From Verrucomicrobiaceae bacterium (lineage in GTDB: Bacteria; Verrucomicrobiota; Verrucomicrobiia; Verrucomicrobiales; Verrucomicrobiaceae): a stretch of 64,000 bases of DNA. The notes below the pieces were generated by a model. The model was not told the origin of the DNA and made no database searches. It saw only the letters and a program-made list of their open reading frames with translations. A program made the translations under genes and the position numbers. The DNA lies in assembly GCA_027486585.1 (NCBI GenBank), contig JAIXOU010000064.1, positions 1 to 64,000 of the forward strand, in the 5' to 3' direction. Positions 34,450-42,758 of this stretch are shown in pieces (positions within the stretch are counted from its first letter, which is position 1; each line of letters starts with the position of its first letter).

Positions 34450-35931
34450 TTAAAGGTCGGCAGCGCGTAGCATGGCGGCCACCGCGTTGCGATCAGCCAC
34501 GTCGCGAAGGCGTTTGACATAAAAAATGTCGATCGCCTCGCGTAGCAGCATTCGGCTTGGTTCCGCTCCCGCAGCCAATTGACGGTGGACAAACTCCAAC
34601 GTGCTAAGCAGCGTGCGCCGTGTGAAACTGTAACGCTCGCGTCGCGTTCTTCCCAGGCTGGCTGGGCCATTTTCTGTTCCGGACGCTTTCACCATGGAAA
34701 TCTGAAAGAGAGCCAGATGACGTGCCAAGTTGTCCCAATCTGGCAGTTGCTGCAGCAGTTCGAAAGTCGGCTCTGTGCTTGCTGCTTGATAGGCCTTGCC
34801 GTTGCAATGCACCACGGGGTGATGTCCCGTCGCTAGAAATCGAATCGTCGCGAGGTAGTCTGCCTCTCCTGGGGGCGCTGCCTGATGCCAGAGCGTAAAG
34901 CGGTCGCGAAAAGCTGGGCTAAGCACATTGCGTCCGGCATACTCGGCAGGGTTTAGCGTGGCAAAGATGCGAAATAGTGGGTGCACGGGGATATCACCAC
35001 CAGGTCCATAAACTCGGCCATCTCCCTCGCTCAACATGAGCATGCGAGGGCGTTCAAGGACACTGTTGATACGTTCCAGATTCTGAGGCTCAGCATTATT
35101 GACCTCGTCCATCAAGAACCAGAGGCCATGCTCTAGGGCAATGGGCAGTGCGCCTAGTTGCAGACGCCAGTTCACGGTCGGCAGCCGCTCATTTCCCATG
35201 ATGAAATGCATCTCTAGGGGCGTCAGTCCACGCTTGCTGGACTCTGCCTGCGCTAGGATGTCACGGCTTGCTTTGGAAAGTCGGGGGGCCAAGGCCTGCA
35301 GTTGACCCAGGTCGATTCCGTCGGCACCACTACCTGGCACATAACGCGCAATGAGCTCTCCCGAGTCGGACTGGCCGTGAAGGTTTAAGCGCATGAGGGG
35401 CTGCTTCAGCAAATGAGCCAGCCAGAGCACCCCAGTAGTCTTCGCAGCGGCGGTTTCACCTTCGGATGCCTGTGGATAATCGTAGGCTGCCCCCATGGCC
35501 ACAGATTTGATCGTGTCCACCGTCGGCTGGTCAAAGACCAGATGCTTGAAGCGATCCGCTGAAGGAATGAGTCCCTGCCACGCACCTTCATAGGGTTGTG
35601 GCTTTTTCATCATAAAATCCAGAAAGCGCAGCTGTCCTTCTTTGTCCTCCATCAAGGGCTGTGGTGCCTGTGCCATCAGAGGCGCTGCCTCCGTGGCCTC
35701 ATCACCCGTGCCACTGGATAGGTGTGACCGACGGAAGACCTCCCAGGTCACCAGCTTCACGCCGCGCTGCTGTACTTGTTGATAAATTTCGCGGCTGGCG
35801 TCAGGGCCCGTGACGACCAGCTGCGCCACATCCACCATGCGGACGACGCGGTGACCGCCTTGGGTAACGAGTTGCGCGACACGGGCACTTTCAGCAGGTG
35901 GGAAACCTTTGAGACAAATAGAATAGGACAT
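34450..35931 (-). CDS. MoxR-type AAA+ ATPase with N-terminal BRCT-like domain
   Basis: Residues about 1-72 look like a BRCT domain (ICLKGFPPAESARVAQLVTQ, then LVVTGPDASREIY and GVKLVTWEVF). A linker leads to an AAA+ core with Walker A (SEGETAAAKTTG, about 155-167), Walker B (LWFLMDEVNNAEP, about 271-279) and sensor-like FATLNPAEYAGRN. The Ala-Ala in Walker A is odd. It would remodel the HEXXH-VWA neighbour. The BRCT-like part may tether it to damaged DNA or to NAD-dependent processes. Confidence 0.82.
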   Translation of the reverse strand: MSYSICLKGFPPAESARVAQLVTQGGHRVVRMVDVAQLVVTGPDASREIYQQVQQRGVKLVTWEVFRRSHLSSGTGDEATEAAPLMAQAPQPLMEDKEGQLRFLDFMMKKPQPYEGAWQGLIPSADRFKHLVFDQPTVDTIKSVAMGAAYDYPQASEGETAAAKTTGVLWLAHLLKQPLMRLNLHGQSDSGELIARYVPGSGADGIDLGQLQALAPRLSKASRDILAQAESSKRGLTPLEMHFIMGNERLPTVNWRLQLGALPIALEHGLWFLMDEVNNAEPQNLERINSVLERPRMLMLSEGDGRVYGPGGDIPVHPLFRIFATLNPAEYAGRNVLSPAFRDRFTLWHQAAPPGEADYLATIRFLATGHHPVVHCNGKAYQAASTEPTFELLQQLPDWDNLARHLALFQISMVKASGTENGPASLGRTRRERYSFTRRTLLSTLEFVHRQLAAGAEPSRMLLREAIDIFYVKRLRDVADRNAVAAMLRAADL

Positions 35932-35951
35932 GGTAATTGGAGAACTGAGAT

Positions 35952-36392
35952 TCAGGGGTTGAGAGTTGAGAGAAGTTGTAGAATGCGCTCCTTCAGATCT
36001 GGTTGTTGGAGCAGGATGTGATCACGGATCGAAGGGCGTAGCCGGAGAAACCGTTTGCCGACAAAACCATGCAGCAAACGTCTTGTTAGACTGCCTTTGG
36101 CAAAGGCAGGGCTGCTGCGCTGTATCCATTCCGTATCCGGCCCAGGGTGAACACAGTCCACAATAGGCCAAGTGAAGCGGGTCCCGAGACTGTCACGAAG
36201 ATGCAGTCGATCAGTGAGTTTAACCTCAGCGACGGTGTAGGTGTCATTTAACTCAACGCGTCCTAAACCGATGGTGTCCCTTATGATCCTGACACGGCTT
36301 CCAACTGGGTAGCGGTGCTTGAGAGTTTCAAGAAGTTGGTGATCCACGGCGGTATGGGAGTTAGTCGAGGTCTTCGAATTCGAGGAGCTCAT
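35952..36392 (-). CDS. SH3-like domain small protein B, cluster partner
   Basis: This 146-residue protein has a beta-rich segment (VGSRVRIIRDTIGLGRVELNDTYTVAEVK) that looks like an SH3/KOW-type fold, followed by a helical C-terminus. The paralogue-like gene upstream has the same layout. It overlaps that gene by about 32 bases and precedes the AAA gene by 20 bases, so all three are co-translated. It could be an adaptor for the AAA ring. Family not recognised. Confidence 0.65.
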   Translation of the reverse strand: MSSSNSKTSTNSHTAVDHQLLETLKHRYPVGSRVRIIRDTIGLGRVELNDTYTVAEVKLTDRLHLRDSLGTRFTWPIVDCVHPGPDTEWIQRSSPAFAKGSLTRRLLHGFVGKRFLRLRPSIRDHILLQQPDLKERILQLLSTLNP

Positions 36393-36843
36393 TCAAAGAA
36401 TCAGTTGCAGATGCAGCAGTATCCTCGTTCGGAGTTGAAAGGCCGGCTTCTTCATCCGCCAAGGCACCAAGGATTTTATCATGCAGTGCTGGAATCTGCA
36501 TGACTAGACGGTTGCGCAGATCTTCGCGCAGTAAGAGGTTTTCAACGCCGTCAAAGGCAGCCAGCAAATCCAAAGCCTCGGCTGGTAAAACGGTCTTAAG
36601 CCAATCCCAGCCAATATCATTGGCTTTTTTGCAGTCACACCATTTGATCCAGCCGCCTTCACTTCCAGTGTTAGACTTGGCCTTAACGGTTTGGTCACTG
36701 CTATCCACGCTGATCACGGTGTAGTAGCGGCCTGGCTCATAACCGTGATGACCAAAACCGCCAATGGCGATAATTTTATTCCCTTCTTTAAAAGGGGCAT
36801 TGTCAGAGGAACGACGACGGGAGAAGGGGTCTTTGGGGCGCAT
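36361..36843 (-). CDS. SH3-like domain small protein A, first gene of the cluster
   Basis: This 160-residue protein starts MRPKDPFSRRRSS, followed by a beta-rich stretch (IIAIGGFGHHGYEPGRYYTVISVD) resembling an SH3-like barrel, then a helical C-terminus and acidic tail (ELLEFEDLD). It is the first gene of the minus-strand operon that ends with the LRR protein. Family not recognised, so the SH3 call is by eye only. Confidence 0.6.
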   Translation of the reverse strand: MRPKDPFSRRRSSDNAPFKEGNKIIAIGGFGHHGYEPGRYYTVISVDSSDQTVKAKSNTGSEGGWIKWCDCKKANDIGWDWLKTVLPAEALDLLAAFDGVENLLLREDLRNRLVMQIPALHDKILGALADEEAGLSTPNEDTAASATDSLNELLEFEDLD

Positions 36844-37501
36844 GGGGATGATCTAGGTTGAGGGATGACTTGTTTTGATTTGGATGAGGCTTGTTGCCTT
36901 CTTCTTATGGTTTGGCTGGAAGCCTTGAGTTCGTGAAAAAAAAGATATTTTTTTGTTTCAATCGTGCTGGAATTGGGATTCCTGCGCGGTTTGAATTTGG
37001 CGACTTCGTGCGCTCATTTGCAGTGCATCTGATGAAGTGAAATTTCACAGAAACGGCATGCGGAGAAGTAGGCGGTGTGTCAGCCTTTGATTGGTCTCTA
37101 AAGCGCTTAAACAAGAAGTGTGCTTTTCTGTGTTAGCCGTGATTTATCCATTGATTTAGATAATGAATGGATTGTTAGGCTGATGGTTTGGATGGCCAAT
37201 TAGGGCGGAGCTAGGCAAGCACGATGATCCCATCTTTTCCTGTGGCGGATATCCGCGGATACGAGCGAAAGTACGATACACGGAACCCTTCATTCTGTGC
37301 TTAGCGGGAATGGCGGAATTTCGTTATAAAACAGAGCAAATTTTCTCTTCGCGGCTGTTTTGAAAAGTGCTTGGCTGCAGGTTATAAGTGCTCGGTTTTT
37401 TAGTGCCCCTCGGAGGGCGTTTAAAAAAAATCTAAATCTTTTTTTCACGAATCTCCACCAATAAGCCGAAGGCTCTTTGGACCCCCATTTTTCTTTCCTC
37501 A
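36844..37501. other. Divergent promoter region between the AAA/VWA cluster and the sigma-NACHT cassette
   Basis: No gene is supported. Two short frames on the minus strand (69 and 90 codons) lack protein-like composition. AT-rich stretches (atttttttgtttc, taaaaaaaatctaaatctttttttc) are consistent with promoters for both directions. A sigma-factor gene starts at its right edge. Confidence 0.5.
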
Positions 37502-38275
37502 ATGTCACCCGAATCACATCAACTTCTGAATTTCCTCGCCAGGGAATGTCAGTCAGCCACACTGGATGGCGATAAAGCGAATGCAGACAAGTTCTGGGAG
37601 CTTCTAGATAAGCCTTTGCGAAACGCCCTTCAAAAGATGTTTCTCAGAAATAGAGATCCAGAAGATCTAGTCCAAGAGGCCATCAAAGCTATTTACAAAA
37701 ACATCTGGCTTTTCGACCCTGAAAAAGCTTCATTTCAAACTTGGGCAAAATGCCAAGCTTATTCAGCCATGACCGATTACCTGCGCACGACGGGGGGGTA
37801 CAGTCGGACGATGGCAGAACACAAAAAACTCATTATTAAAAAACTGCACTTCCATTTTGAGGCTGGCCCCGCAGTTGGGCAAAGTTTGCTAGACTGGGCA
37901 AGAGAGCATCAAGAAGTTCTCCCTAGCTTGACGGGACTGAGTGCCAGACAAGTATCCAATGCCCTTGACCGATGGAGTCTGGAAGATGCCGCTGATATCG
38001 AAGAAGTTGAGGAGAAAGCTTTTAATGTGCTTCCTTCTCGATTTTCGCGGGAAGATGTAGAGGTGGCTATGAGCCGTCTTGAACCTAGGTCTAGGACTTT
38101 TCTGATCCAGAAGTATGTGTCCGGCATGAGCTACGTTGAAATCGCTGAGAAATACAATTTAACCAAAGCAGCATCGGAGAAACCGATGAATGAAGTGTAT
38201 GCCAGAAGAATCGTGAGTAACGCCTGCAGAGACCTTCGCTATATCCTTGAACGAATGGAACAGAACGGACTGTGA
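37502..38275 (+). CDS. Sigma-70 family (ECF-like) sigma factor
   Basis: This 257-residue protein has a region-2-like start (DPEDLVQEAIKAIYKNIWLFDPEKASFQTWAKCQAYSAMTDYLR). The C-terminal region-4-like helix-turn-helix reads YVSGMSYVEIAEKYNLTKAASEKPMNEVYARRI. The spacer between the two (about residues 100-180) is long for an ECF factor. It is followed by an unknown gene and a NACHT-WD40 gene on the same strand, so it probably directs transcription of this cassette or of partners. Confidence 0.8.
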   Translation: MSPESHQLLNFLARECQSATLDGDKANADKFWELLDKPLRNALQKMFLRNRDPEDLVQEAIKAIYKNIWLFDPEKASFQTWAKCQAYSAMTDYLRTTGGYSRTMAEHKKLIIKKLHFHFEAGPAVGQSLLDWAREHQEVLPSLTGLSARQVSNALDRWSLEDAADIEEVEEKAFNVLPSRFSREDVEVAMSRLEPRSRTFLIQKYVSGMSYVEIAEKYNLTKAASEKPMNEVYARRIVSNACRDLRYILERMEQNGL

Positions 38276-38302
38276 ACGAAAACAAAACCACTAACCTCTC
38301 GA

Positions 38303-39145
38303 ATGATGAATCTTTCACACACCCTTGACCCGCAAATCGCGCAATTTTTGGCTGAGCTTCCAAGCCGCCTGCAGCTCCTGCAATACATCACAGGACAGGC
38401 CAGTCCTGTTCTCTCTGAAATCATCGAAGCCCACATGCAGCGGTCCCCTGGGGTTCGCCAAAATGTTGAGTTTCTGTTGAGGGAACTCGAACCAGAAACT
38501 TTCTGTGAAGATACCTATCATAGACTTCGGCGGTTGATTCAACGGAATAAAGACACCGATGCCCCTCTGCACATGCGTCCAGGCTTGGATGATTTGAGTG
38601 GCTATTTCGCCGAAATGGCCCCATTGTTCGGGGACGAACTTATCGGAGCTCAAATGCAGGGATCTTCTGAGGTTCGCATGGATGTGGAAGCCTTGCTGGA
38701 GTCGGACATGGAATTCGACAAGGCCCTGGAGGAAAGTCTAAAGCGGATGGAGAGCGAGGCTGCTAGCGCCCGAATAGGTAGTTCCGCGCGCGATTTCCAC
38801 GAGCTAGCCTTGGCGGCAGCCGAAAGAATAGATCCGCCATCCAAACTGGTTCTCGAACCTTCGGAAGGGCTCGGAGGCATTCTCGGATTGTGTTGTGTGG
38901 CCTCTGCTTCCGTCGAGGCACCCGCTTATGCGACAACCTTTCGTCTTTCTTTCCGTGGTAAAGAGCAAGCCCAAGGTGTTCCCAATCGCATTAAAGTAAA
39001 ATGGCCAACGGGAGACCGTCTGTCACGCCCTTTTGAATTCAGGGATGATCGATGGAGATCTGAGGTTGTTCTCCCTGTCGGATGGAATACGGTCAGCACT
39101 TGGCTGATGAAGGGTGATGTGTCGTTTGTTGCTGCTTCAGAGTGA
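38303..39145 (+). CDS. Unknown partner protein of the sigma/NACHT cassette
   Basis: This 280-residue protein has an N-terminal helical region (about residues 1-170) with two similar-looking helical units (QASPVLSEIIEAHMQRSPGVRQNVEFLL and APLFGDELIGAQMQGSSEVRMDVEAL). A beta-rich C-terminal domain follows. The unit repeat suggests a duplicated helical domain. It ends with GTGA overlapping the start of the NACHT gene. It may be an anti-sigma-like or adaptor protein, but this is inference. No family recognised. Confidence 0.7.
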   Translation: MMNLSHTLDPQIAQFLAELPSRLQLLQYITGQASPVLSEIIEAHMQRSPGVRQNVEFLLRELEPETFCEDTYHRLRRLIQRNKDTDAPLHMRPGLDDLSGYFAEMAPLFGDELIGAQMQGSSEVRMDVEALLESDMEFDKALEESLKRMESEAASARIGSSARDFHELALAAAERIDPPSKLVLEPSEGLGGILGLCCVASASVEAPAYATTFRLSFRGKEQAQGVPNRIKVKWPTGDRLSRPFEFRDDRWRSEVVLPVGWNTVSTWLMKGDVSFVAASE

Positions 39146-42100
39146 GTCTCAAGTTTCGCATGCAGGATCTACACACAATAGCCATTTACAGATTCAACCG
39201 TCATGACTTAGACAGGCTGGAAGAGTGCATTGATTTAACAAAGTCTCGATGGCTGGACGACCTTGCCAGTGGTGACTCGGATCGCCAGGCAGCAGCGTGC
39301 CGAACTGCGGCACAAGACATCCGCAAAGAACTGGCATTCAACGAAGATGAAGTTTTGCTCGATCCTCTCGTCGCAGACCTTTGTTGGCGCAAAGCAAGTT
39401 CATCACCTGACTGGAAGCCGAAACCTCAGAGCCTGCCTCGGTCGCACAACAACAAGCTTTCTCTGGATTTCATTTTCATCAGTCAAGCCGGCGACGGTGA
39501 TGCTCTTCTTGGAAAGTTGATTTTTGAACGGATTGACGATCAGGCCTGCACAGGCAGTGTTTACCCTGCGTTGGAAATGTATGGCGTACATACCGATGCT
39601 GATTGGGATGGTGCTGTGGATGCTGCGATAGACCATGCAATTAAAAACGGCATACATGTCCCTTACTCTTCAGATCTGCGATGGACGGCCGAGATCTCCA
39701 CCGGAAAAAATGCCGATGGTAAGGGTGAATATCGGGCACTTAAAAGTGGCGACAAACTGCTGGGTAGAAGTGCTGGAGTGACGTTTTTGCTGGGCCTTTC
39801 TTATCACTTTGGAAGTCACTCCCCAGATACCCGGCGCGCTTTCCAGAGCATTCTAGCGCTGACGGCTCTGCCTTACAAATATGAAGCAGACACCTCCACT
39901 CTCTGTGACCTCGGCGGCCAGGAAGAAAAGAAGGCGGAAGCATTGCAGTTGCTACAACAATCAGACCCTCACATTAGAAGAAACGTTTTGCTTGCCGCTC
40001 GTCGCGAACACAAGCTGGACTCCTTGAAGGGATGTAAAGAGCGCCTTGCAGGCAAAGTAACTGAGATCTTTAGACATCTTGAGGACATTCTTCGTGAAGG
40101 CCGCAGATTCCCCCAAGCACTCGATTTTGAAACGTATATCCAGCAAAAGCGTAAGGGCTTTGTGGGTCGAGAGTGGATATTCAAAAAAATCATCGACCAA
40201 CGAAAGACAGGAATACCACGCATTCTCCTGATTTCCGGAGACCCTGGAAGTGGGAAAACCAGTCTTGCAGCCGAGTTGGTGAAACGCGATACGAGCATTG
40301 TAGCGCATCACTTCTGCCAGGCCTCAGATGCAGATACGATGACCGCAGGCAACTTTGTGCGCAGCCTTGCAGCCATGCTTGCAGAAAATCTTCCAGATTA
40401 CAAAGAACGTCTCCAAGAGAATGATGACTTGCTAAATGTTCTCTCAAAAGAAAAAGCAGATAGCCTGCCTGGAACTGCATTTAACAGAGCTATATTGAAT
40501 CCCCTTCATTCCCTTCGAAGGCCTCGCAAAAACAAACGCAAATGCATCGTCATCGACGCGATAAACGAAGCCGAAGAAGATCTTTTAGACTTACTCAAAG
40601 AAGATAGATTATGTCAGCTACCGGACTGGATCGATGTTGTGCTGACATCGACACCCATGTCGCGCCTCCTGAAGAGCCAGTTTAGTGGCATTAAAAGTCT
40701 TGATTTGGGGGAGGCCACTGCGGAAAACCGTTTGGATATTCAGGCCTTTTTAGAACAGCGTGTGAGTGAGTCGGAGCAGGGTGAAAAACTGAAGGAGATC
40801 CTTCTGGAAAAAAGCTCGGGTAATTTTCTTTATGCAGCTCAAGCACTTAAAGGAATCGAGAATGAAATCTATAGACTCGATCAACTGGAGCAAGATTTGC
40901 CACCCGGTCTGAATGGCTTGTATGAGGCCTATTTTGGGAATGCTTTTGGTGCTGGTGAAAGTTCTTTGTATCGACAAATTAATCCGCTGTTGGAACTCTT
41001 GTGCTGCGCCCATGAACCCTTAACAAACGCAGAAATTGAAGCTGCTTTGGGTCTGACTAAAATACAACGGGCGAAAATGATAGAGTTCGTATCACAGTTT
41101 TTAGGCCACCGCAGCCGCAGTAATGGCGAGGAGACAATCACCATGTATCATCTTTCCATCTCGGATTGGCTGACTTCATCGGATCATTATGGTCATAAGT
41201 ATTTGATCAGCTCGGCAGAGGGGCAGAAACGCCTGGCGCAGTATTGCCGTGCTGCCATAACAGAAAGCACGAAACGGCTATCATGGTATGTCCGCCGCCA
41301 TGCCGTGACGCACTTTATTGAAGACCATGACTGGCATAGTGCTGGTGAGCTCCTCTGCGATATTGAGTATTTGAACAGCCGCGCTCAACTGCATGAACTT
41401 GCCTTTGTTAGAGCCGACTTTTTTGAACTCAGTAAGGCCTTGTCGGGCATCTCTGAAAAAGAACCCAAATCCCAAGACCTTCTTCTAAAAATTCGATCCT
41501 ATCAGGCTTTTGTGGCTAACCACATGCAAGCTTTGCAAAAGCACAGTCATCGGACCCATTTCTTTCATCAGCATGTTTATCTGCTTAGCCACCAGTCCGG
41601 TAGTCTAGGTGATTGTGAAAATTCTGTTTTTGAAGCTGGACATAGCATCTTGCGCGGCATCACTGAGCCAAAAGCAATACGATACTTCAGATGGATAGCT
41701 TCGCGGCTTCACAGTTTTGATTTCGATCAAAATCAATTGCGGCTCCCCCCCACGCTGACTGACCTGACGTTACAGCACAGGCACAATTGGTCTTCTGTAA
41801 ACCGAGCGGGGTTTTCGTTACGTAACCTAGATGAATCCATGAGTCGCATTGCCATAAGTCAAAGTGGATTCAAGTGTGCTTATTCTTCATTCGTTGCAGA
41901 TGAACATCATCTTTATACTTCGCGTTTCAGCCAACGCTCAAGGTTCGAGGTTCATGAAAGCTCTGCTCTGACAATTTTCCAAACTGAACCGAACACAATT
42001 CGTAATGTGGGCCCGAACGAACTGGGGCGAGGTTCTATTCATGACCTATCCATTAGCGATTGCGGCAGGTATTTGTTTTTCATTTCGCTTGGCGATATGA

Positions 42101-42753
42101 CTCCAGTTAGGTTTGATACGGAGACTTCAAGTAGGACTTCGCTCGTGCCTGGTCTTGCATCACGACTAGCTATGAGTTTCGCAGCCGATCGTGCGGCAGT
42201 TCTAGAACAGGATTCAATAAAAATCTGGAGCATCTCGAATCAAACGGTCATTCAAGAGATTGCGTTAGAGTTTAGTCATCCATTTTATACTTTTGCCCTT
42301 AGCTCAGATGGCAATCGATTCGTCACATCGGATGATCACAAACTGACTATTTGGGATGTTAATAGGGGGATTGTAATCCACGAAATTTTTGGAAACCGAG
42401 GTTGGTTTTGCCATGCCTCTTTGAGTTCTAAAGGGGAACTGCTGGCTTCAGCAGGTGTGGACGGCGTTCTCCGCATTTGGCATTCCCCCATGGGGGAGTT
42501 GATTGCTGAACTGCATGGCCACGAAGGAGCGATTCGCTCTGTTTACATGAGTGGCGACGGGACGTTGATTTACTCCTGGGGTATGGATTCAACCATTCGT
42601 GTTTGGCGTGTCGAAGATCAAAAGTGCCTGCTGCTTTTGTATTTACCTGGAGTTTGCCGTTTCTCTGCAAGAACTGAAGAGGGGTTAGTTGCCGTCGGTT
42701 TTGCGAATGGAGATGTCGATCTTTATAAGATTCAGAATTTAGATGGGGCCTGA
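39142..42753 (+). CDS. NACHT/STAND NTPase with WD40 repeats and N-terminal effector-like domain
   Basis: This is a 1203-residue protein. The N-terminus (about residues 1-330) includes GRSAGVTFLLGL near residue 210, which recalls the Ser motif of Lon-like proteases, but the fold is not proven. The NTPase core follows: GFVGREWIFKKI, Walker A SGDPGSGKTSLAA (about residue 367) and Walker B CIVIDAINEAEED, with a winged-helix/helical region. From about residue 860 there are WD40 blades (IHDLSISDCGRYLFF, ASLSSKGELLASAGVDGVLRIW). It is a sensor of the STAND class, probably for an invader or damage signal. It starts with GTG, overlapping the previous stop. Confidence 0.85.
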   Translation: MSLKFRMQDLHTIAIYRFNRHDLDRLEECIDLTKSRWLDDLASGDSDRQAAACRTAAQDIRKELAFNEDEVLLDPLVADLCWRKASSSPDWKPKPQSLPRSHNNKLSLDFIFISQAGDGDALLGKLIFERIDDQACTGSVYPALEMYGVHTDADWDGAVDAAIDHAIKNGIHVPYSSDLRWTAEISTGKNADGKGEYRALKSGDKLLGRSAGVTFLLGLSYHFGSHSPDTRRAFQSILALTALPYKYEADTSTLCDLGGQEEKKAEALQLLQQSDPHIRRNVLLAARREHKLDSLKGCKERLAGKVTEIFRHLEDILREGRRFPQALDFETYIQQKRKGFVGREWIFKKIIDQRKTGIPRILLISGDPGSGKTSLAAELVKRDTSIVAHHFCQASDADTMTAGNFVRSLAAMLAENLPDYKERLQENDDLLNVLSKEKADSLPGTAFNRAILNPLHSLRRPRKNKRKCIVIDAINEAEEDLLDLLKEDRLCQLPDWIDVVLTSTPMSRLLKSQFSGIKSLDLGEATAENRLDIQAFLEQRVSESEQGEKLKEILLEKSSGNFLYAAQALKGIENEIYRLDQLEQDLPPGLNGLYEAYFGNAFGAGESSLYRQINPLLELLCCAHEPLTNAEIEAALGLTKIQRAKMIEFVSQFLGHRSRSNGEETITMYHLSISDWLTSSDHYGHKYLISSAEGQKRLAQYCRAAITESTKRLSWYVRRHAVTHFIEDHDWHSAGELLCDIEYLNSRAQLHELAFVRADFFELSKALSGISEKEPKSQDLLLKIRSYQAFVANHMQALQKHSHRTHFFHQHVYLLSHQSGSLGDCENSVFEAGHSILRGITEPKAIRYFRWIASRLHSFDFDQNQLRLPPTLTDLTLQHRHNWSSVNRAGFSLRNLDESMSRIAISQSGFKCAYSSFVADEHHLYTSRFSQRSRFEVHESSALTIFQTEPNTIRNVGPNELGRGSIHDLSISDCGRYLFFISLGDMTPVRFDTETSSRTSLVPGLASRLAMSFAADRAAVLEQDSIKIWSISNQTVIQEIALEFSHPFYTFALSSDGNRFVTSDDHKLTIWDVNRGIVIHEIFGNRGWFCHASLSSKGELLASAGVDGVLRIWHSPMGELIAELHGHEGAIRSVYMSGDGTLIYSWGMDSTIRVWRVEDQKCLLLLYLPGVCRFSARTEEGLVAVGFANGDVDLYKIQNLDGA

Positions 42754-42758
42754 CGTCT

